Source of the DNA: Pseudomonadota bacterium
GTDB taxonomy: Bacteria; Pseudomonadota; Gammaproteobacteria; Steroidobacterales; Steroidobacteraceae
Reading direction: 5' to 3'
Length of the DNA: 64,000 nt
NCBI GenBank assembly: GCA_025355105.1
Contig: JANYAE010000052.1
Coordinates: 248,001-312,000 of the forward strand
Shown here: in pieces, positions 59,829-64,000 of the stretch
Position numbering within the stretch: the first letter of the stretch is position 1
Layout: the number at the start of each line of letters is the position of its first letter
Program-made: the position numbers and the translations under genes
The notes under the pieces: model-generated
Told to the model about the DNA's origin: nothing
Database searches by the model: none
The model's input: the letters and a program-made list of their open reading frames with translations, nothing else

Positions 59829-61300
59829 TTGTCGATACATAACAAGACCAAGCAGATTCGTTTGCAGGCGCGGATTCCAGCCGCGACCGCGGCGCCCGGT
59901 TTCCTGGACAAGAGCGGCACCTTCGCCCCGCCGGGCTTCAACCGCTGGCTCGTCCCGCCGGCGGCGCTAGCCATCCACCTCTGCATCGGCATGGCCTACG
60001 GCTTCTCCGTATTCTGGCTGCCGTTGTCGAAAGCGATCGGCATCACGCAGTCGATCACCTGCAGCAGATCTGGCTGATGTGGCTCGGCTCGGGCGTGATC
60101 GGCGGCATCGGTCTCGGCTTCGGATACATCTCGCCGGTCCCGACGCTCATCAAGTGGTTCCCCGACCGCCGCGGCATGGCGACCGGCATGGCGATCATGG
60201 GTTTCGGTCGTGGCGCGATGATCGGTGCGCCGCTCGCCGACAAGCTCATGAAGTACTTCGCGACGCCGACCTCGGTCGGCGTCGAGGAGACGTTTCTGAC
60301 GCTCGCCGCGATCTACTTCGTGTTCATGATGGCAGGGGCGCCCGGCTACCGGCTGTCGGCGGGCAACTGGGCGCCGGCAGGTTGGGCGTTGCCGGTCGAC
60401 CGCGCTAAAGAGAGCCTGATCACCGACCGGCACGTGCACCTCGACGTCGCCTGGAAGACCCCGCAGTTCTGGCTGGTGTGGGGCGTGCTCTGCCTCAACG
60501 CGACGGCCGGCATCGGCATCATCGGCACGACCTCGCCGATGCTGCAGGAAGTGTTCGGCGGCCGGCTGATCGGCATCCACCTCGCGTTCAATGACCTCGA
60601 TGCGGCGCAGAAGGGACAGATTGCTGCGATCGCCGCAGGCTTCACCGGACTGCTGTCGCTGTTCAACATCGGCGGCCGGTTCTTCCGGGCGTCACTCTCC
60701 GATCGGCTCGGCCGCAAGATGAGGTACTCGGTGTTCTTGCTGCTCGGCTGCGCGCTGAATGCGACGGTTCCGACGACTGCTGCGATCGGCAGTCTCGCGC
60801 TGTTCGTGGCCTGCTTCTGCGTCATTCTATCGATGTACGGAGGCGGTTTTGCCACGGTGCCTGCCTATCTGACCGACATGTTCGGCACCAAGATGGTCGG
60901 CGCGATCCACGGCCGGCTCCTCACGGCGTGGTCAACGGCGGGCGTGCTCGGGCCGGTGCGCGTGAACTGCATACGCGAGTATCAGCTGGAGCACGGCGTT
61001 CCGAAGGCGCAGGCGTACTCGATTACGATGTACATTCTGGCGGGACTGCTCGTGCTCGGCTTCATCTGCGACTGGGCGCTGAAGTCGGTCGCCGAGCAGC
61101 ACTATATGACGGCCGCGCAGCTCGCCGCGGAGAAGAAGCTCGCCGCCGATACGCATCAGCACTTCGTCGACGACTTGAAGGGACCGGCCATGGAGGCCAG
61201 CCACGCAGGCGTAGTACTGCTGACGTGGCTCGCGATCTGGATCCCGCTCGGCTGGGGTATCTGGGTGACGCTGCAGAAGGCAGTCGTCCTGTTCCGCTGA
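59829..61300 (+). pseudogene. OFA-type MFS transporter gene broken by an internal deletion/frameshift
   Basis: From TTG 59829 the first 80 codons encode the N-terminus and first span (FNRWLVPPAALAIHLCIGM, AYGFSVFWLPLSKAIGIT). The frame then stops at 60075-60077 after SITCSRSG. The adjacent frame picks up at QQIWLMWLGSGVIGG and runs 400 aa to 61300. Compared with remembered full-length oxalate/formate-type (OFA) carriers, about 70-80 residues covering spans 2-3 are missing at the junction. Further unusual changes (GFGRGAM for FGGGAM, YISPVPTL for SPVSTL, GPVRVN for GPVLVN) fit decay after loss of function. The 407-aa remainder is unlikely to transport alone. Confidence 0.82.
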
Positions 61301-61307
61301 GCGAATT

Positions 61308-61338
61308 CGCAAGGCCCGCCACAGCGGCGGGCCTTGCG
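61308..61338. terminator. Strong bidirectional terminator hairpin
   Basis: CGCAAGGCCCGCC (61308-61320) and GGCGGGCCTTGCG (61326-61338) form a perfect 13-bp stem with the loop ACAGC. It fills the 65-nt gap between the convergent OFA transporter remnant and the Spy/CpxP-like gene. No long T-run follows, but stem length and position make a terminator the natural reading. Confidence 0.78.
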
Positions 61339-61365
61339 ATGCGGATCACGGCCGCCCAGAGGCCT

Positions 61366-61935
61366 TCAGCGCGGCGCCATCTCCGGATGCTCGTCGTGGT
61401 GCCCGCCGCCTGGGCCATGTTCGCCGTGCCGAGCGAGCATCTGCCGCTGCTCCGGCGTCAGCACGTCGAAGATCTGGCGGTGGGTGCGGGCGTGCAGCAG
61501 CGCCTCGTCCGCCATCGCCTTGCCGAGCGCGTCGGTGAGCGTCTTCGCCTTGGCGTCGTCGTAGCTCGCACCGGTCACGAGCTCGTGCAGTCCGTGGTGC
61601 GTCTTTTCCATCGCCTTGCGAAATTCGCGCGCCTGCGGCGCGGCCGCGTGCAGGATCGCGAACACCTTGTCCTGCTGGGCCTCGCTGAGCTGCAGGTGCC
61701 GGAGCATCGGCGGCAAGGGACCGCCCTCGGCGAACTGCTCCATGCCGTGATGCATTCCGTCAGCGGCGCCGTGCTCCATGCAGCCGCCCATTTCGTGGCC
61801 GTGGGCAGCGCCGTCCATGGTGTGCCCCGGCGGCATCGCGGGCGGTGAGTCCGCCAGTGTGCTGAGCGGCCCGCCGAGGGCGAGACCGAGGCCGGCGATG
61901 AGGATCAGAGGCTTCATATTGGGTCGCATGTTCAT
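61366..61935 (-). CDS. Spy/CpxP-like periplasmic protein, His/Met-rich
   Basis: 189 aa. The signal peptide is MKPLILIAGLGLALGGPLSTLADS after a few extra residues. Next comes a His/Met-rich stretch (PPGHTMDGAAHGHEMGG, then MHHGME). The all-helical Spy/CpxP core follows with LQLSEAQQDKVFAILHAAAPQ and the second LTXXQ-like motif LTPEQRQMLA. The tail is again His-rich (GHHDEHPEM). Spy/CpxP proteins are periplasmic chaperones or stress sensors. The flanking His/Met clusters suggest copper or other metal binding, as in some metal-resistance relatives. In-frame ATGs at 61935, 61929 and 61917 are close together; the first is used here. No efflux or two-component genes adjoin it. Confidence 0.8.
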   Translation of the reverse strand: MNMRPNMKPLILIAGLGLALGGPLSTLADSPPAMPPGHTMDGAAHGHEMGGCMEHGAADGMHHGMEQFAEGGPLPPMLRHLQLSEAQQDKVFAILHAAAPQAREFRKAMEKTHHGLHELVTGASYDDAKAKTLTDALGKAMADEALLHARTHRQIFDVLTPEQRQMLARHGEHGPGGGHHDEHPEMAPR

Positions 61936-62078
61936 GAGGGTCGTCCCGTGAGTGGCGGTGCGCTGAGGGGAGCCGCGCCGTGCGGACAATTATCCGCCCG
62001 CTGCGTGCAGCGGGCGGTTACGGCTGTGCAAATTAGTGTCAACGCGGGGCCGGCGCACGGTCACCGCACGCGGCCCCG

Positions 62079-62825
62079 TCAGCGGACGCTGTAGCCCCGC
62101 GCCTCGAGGCAGGCGGCGAGCGCTTTGGCGCGCGCCGCTGGCTGGTCGGGGCTGTTCGACCCAGCGGGGGCGGCCTCGCACTCGGCGCGGTCCTTGGCTT
62201 GTTGCGCTGCGCTCTGGCCCTGCTTCGGATACGCATAGACCTGAGGCGACGGCGGCGCGGTAGCAGCCACTGCGCCGGGTGCCGCGGCGAAGGTGTCGAA
62301 GCGCAGGTCGATCACCGATCCGGACTCCTGGTGCGGTACGCAAGTCATGTGATCAACGAGATTGCGAATCGTGAACATCTTCTTGAGCACGCTGTCGCGA
62401 AACTGCTCGACCAGCTCGCAGTCGCCGGCCTGCAGGTCGCTCGGCAAGCGGGTGCCAAGCGTCACGTGGCGCCAGCGGCCGGAGCCAGGCTCGCCGTCGG
62501 TAGTGCCGGGTGCGAGCGTATAGAACACGAGCTTTGCGCGTGCGAAGCGGTCCGGGCGCCCGAAGCCGCTGGCGCAGGCTCCCGCTTGTCCTTTCGCGTC
62601 GGCCCGCGCGCCGGCCAGCAGCAGCAGCCGCTGCAGCTTGTCGGCCAGCCCGTCGCAGGAGTAAGTCGAGGTGAAGCCCATGAACTCGAAGGCGTACTCG
62701 TGGCGCTGCCACGTGGCCGGCTCGGCAGCGGCGGCAGGCTCTTCAGCGAAGGCGGCACCGGCCAGCAGCGCCGCGACGGACAGGCCGCAGCGGCAGGCGG
62801 TAAGGAGTGTCGGTGTGGCGCGCAT
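62079..62825 (-). CDS. Exported protein of unknown function
   Basis: 248 aa. A signal peptide (MRATPTLLTACRCGLSVAALLAGAAFAEEP) follows GGAGG 6 nt before ATG 62825. The mature part contains EYAFEFMGFTSTYSCDGLADKLQRLLLLAGA, read in order, and several spaced cysteines (after YS, in GACASGFG, in GDCELVEQF, in MTCVPHQ). These could form disulfides in the periplasm. The C-terminus has DRAECEAAPAG and ACLEARGYSVR, a Cys-rich tail seen in other proteobacterial exported proteins. I do not recognise a named family. Upstream ATG 62843 is an alternative start. Confidence 0.72.
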   Translation of the reverse strand: MRATPTLLTACRCGLSVAALLAGAAFAEEPAAAAEPATWQRHEYAFEFMGFTSTYSCDGLADKLQRLLLLAGARADAKGQAGACASGFGRPDRFARAKLVFYTLAPGTTDGEPGSGRWRHVTLGTRLPSDLQAGDCELVEQFRDSVLKKMFTIRNLVDHMTCVPHQESGSVIDLRFDTFAAAPGAVAATAPPSPQVYAYPKQGQSAAQQAKDRAECEAAPAGSNSPDQPAARAKALAACLEARGYSVR

Positions 62826-63148
62826 GATGTCCCTCCAGGGCATGAGCCCGGCGGCGCCGGGGAGACTTAGGGACTTCAGAATAACGAAGCTCGGGCCTTC
62901 GCGGTTGACCCGTGGCCTGAGGTCGGCGCGCCGGCGCGTTCCGCCGCCACCGCTGGCAACTCTAAGCTCCCGCCCGCCGGCGCGGCGCCGGCGCCAACTG
63001 GGACGTGATCCGGGCCAGCAAACCCTGCGCGCTCCGGTGCGGGTGCTCGCGGTCGTCGCTGCGGTCTTTGCCGTTGCCTGTGCGTCCGGCCCGCCGCCGA
63101 GCGCCATGTCGCGCCGAACGCCACGGCGTCGCCGGCCCGTCGCGGGGA
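62826..63148. other. 323-nt intergenic region without recognisable features
   Basis: Between the exported unknown protein and the methyltransferase, both on the minus strand. Only the ribosome binding site of the downstream gene is clear. Arg/Pro-rich open frames on both strands look like chance. I see no terminator, repeat or RNA gene. Confidence 0.5.
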
Positions 63149-64000
63149 TCAATCGGCGCGCGTGTTTCGTGCGGTCACGATCCAGACCGACGCGGCCATC
63201 AGCACCCCGTCACGCGTCGCGTGGCGAGCGAGCGCTGCGCGAACCGGCGCCGCGAGGGCGTCTTTGCTCGCGGGATTGTCGCGAAGCGCAGCGCCAAGCG
63301 GCCCGACGCGAAGCGTGAGCTCCAGGGTCTGCTCGAGGTCGCCGCCGCCGATCTTCGCATCCCAGCCGCGCACGCTGATGGCGGCGAAGCCGGCGCTGTC
63401 GAGGATTGAACGCACGCGGCCGGCGTCTGCGAACGCGAACGGCCCTGGCGCGTCGGACTCAGGCGGCGTGAGCGGCGGCAGGAACGGTCGCGCGGCCTCA
63501 AGCGGCTCGCTCATCCACGGGTTGACCGACAGTGGCTGCCAGCAGACGAAGCCGAGGCGGCCGTCCGGTCGCAGCGCGGCTCGCAGATTGGCGAAGGCGG
63601 CGATCGGGTCGTCGAAGAACATGACGCCGAACCTCGAGTAGACCGCGTCGAAGCGAGCGCGGCCGAGGTCGGCAACCTGGGCATCCGCCGCGTGGAACTG
63701 CACGGCACCCGCGCCGCGTGGCAGCGCCCGGCCGCGGGCAATGTCGAGCATCGGTGCCGAGATGTCGACGCCGATGACGCCGCCGGCGGGACCGACGCGT
63801 GCGGCGATCTCGAGCGTCGTCTGGCCGCAGCCGCAGCCGATGTCGAGGACCTGTTCGCCTGCCGTTGGCGCGAGTGCGCGCAGTAGCTCCGTGCCGAGCG
63901 GCGCGATCTGTCGGTCGAGCTGCTCGTGATAGCGCGCCCAGGTCGCGCCGGCAGCGGCGTTCCAGTACTCCAGCTGCGCGCCGTTCGGCGAGGGCGCCCC
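63149..64000 (-). CDS. Class I SAM-dependent methyltransferase (UbiE-like), cut by the window edge
   Basis: The reading frame is open to the right edge, so 283 residues are visible and the first few are missing. The visible start GAPSPNGAQLEYWNAAAG is typical of this group. Motif I is VLDIGCGCGQTTLEIA, followed by VIGVDISAPMLDIA, motif II/III DAVYSRFGVMFFDDP and LRPDGRLGFVCWQ. It most resembles UbiE/Coq5-like methyltransferases of the type with EYWN near the start; the methyl acceptor is unknown. An internal ATG at 63751 is in the middle of the SAM-binding domain and cannot be the true start. Confidence 0.88.
   Translation of the reverse strand, partial: GAPSPNGAQLEYWNAAAGATWARYHEQLDRQIAPLGTELLRALAPTAGEQVLDIGCGCGQTTLEIAARVGPAGGVIGVDISAPMLDIARGRALPRGAGAVQFHAADAQVADLGRARFDAVYSRFGVMFFDDPIAAFANLRAALRPDGRLGFVCWQPLSVNPWMSEPLEAARPFLPPLTPPESDAPGPFAFADAGRVRSILDSAGFAAISVRGWDAKIGGGDLEQTLELTLRVGPLGAALRDNPASKDALAAPVRAALARHATRDGVLMAASVWIVTARNTRAD

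Noticed and set aside
1-64000. CRISPR arrays, insertion sequences, prophage genes, tRNA or rRNA genes.
   Set aside because: No regularly spaced repeats, transposase or integrase motifs, or cloverleaf/rRNA segments were seen on either strand. Short structured RNAs could still be missed by eye.

Overview
This is a 64 kb, very GC-rich stretch of proteobacterial chromosome. SlyX, a YaiI/DUF188 protein, a DbpA-tailed DEAD-box helicase, Kup, an MshQ-type DUF6701 protein and an E. coli-like PtsG point to a gamma- or betaproteobacterium with a catabolic, soil/water heterotroph lifestyle. I see no rRNA, tRNA, insertion sequence, integrase or CRISPR array. The region reads as ordinary chromosome with several decayed genes.

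Layout. 1-2816: an acyl-CoA catabolic cluster (acyl-CoA carboxylase start, PECR-like SDR, acyl-CoA dehydrogenase, TetR) around a 16-bp perfect palindrome that is a likely TetR operator. 2836-8148: DeaD-type helicase, an MFS transporter and an exported SxxK serine hydrolase. 8191-15067: heterotetrameric sarcosine oxidase soxBDAG, preceded by an apparent MttB-family remnant and followed by tryptophanase. 15222-19529: a complete glucose PTS in two genes, an EIIA-HPr-EI fusion and PtsG, the latter with a second EIIB-like domain that lacks the phosphorylatable Cys. 19549-25707: AAHS transporter, YaiI-like protein, rhomboid, SlyX, sterol desaturase-like protein, a Xre-RES toxin-antitoxin pair with a twin-palindrome operator, and an FMN alpha-hydroxy-acid dehydrogenase. 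25834-31094: chemoreceptor, orphan NarX-type kinase, nitronate monooxygenase. 31192-40580: quinoprotein-rich area (a quinohaemoprotein alcohol dehydrogenase with a D-Y-D motif suggestive of lanthanide use, a sorbosone dehydrogenase-like lipoprotein, a PQQ-repeat propeller) with PPK2, an FlK-like thioesterase and an amidohydrolase.

40614-48809: RsuA/RluB-type pseudouridine synthase, a methyltransferase, a dimethylglycine dehydrogenase-like flavoprotein, Tat-exported amidase, AcuI, and a VOC protein. 49039-53142: an orphan NadS-like HTH gene coupled to a lipase-like hydrolase, a small membrane transporter gene frameshifted by a 10-bp tandem duplication, and Kup. 53662-64000: a 999-aa MshQ-like secreted protein, a PLP aminotransferase, an M20 peptidase homologue with altered metal-ligand positions, an OFA-type MFS gene broken by an internal deletion, a Spy/CpxP-like protein, an exported protein of unknown function and a methyltransferase cut by the window edge.

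How it fits together: soxBDAG and the dimethylglycine dehydrogenase-like protein together cover the last two N-demethylations from glycine betaine to glycine. The PTS pair would take up glucose by itself. The PQQ enzymes imply periplasmic oxidation of alcohols or sugars, although no PQQ biosynthesis genes lie in the window. The most rewarding items are the double-EIIB PtsG, the D-Y-D quinohaemoprotein, the altered M20 peptidase, the lone MshQ-like adhesin and the three damaged genes (MttB remnant, DMT transporter, OFA transporter). All family assignments come from reading translations and remembered family signatures; no database search was run.
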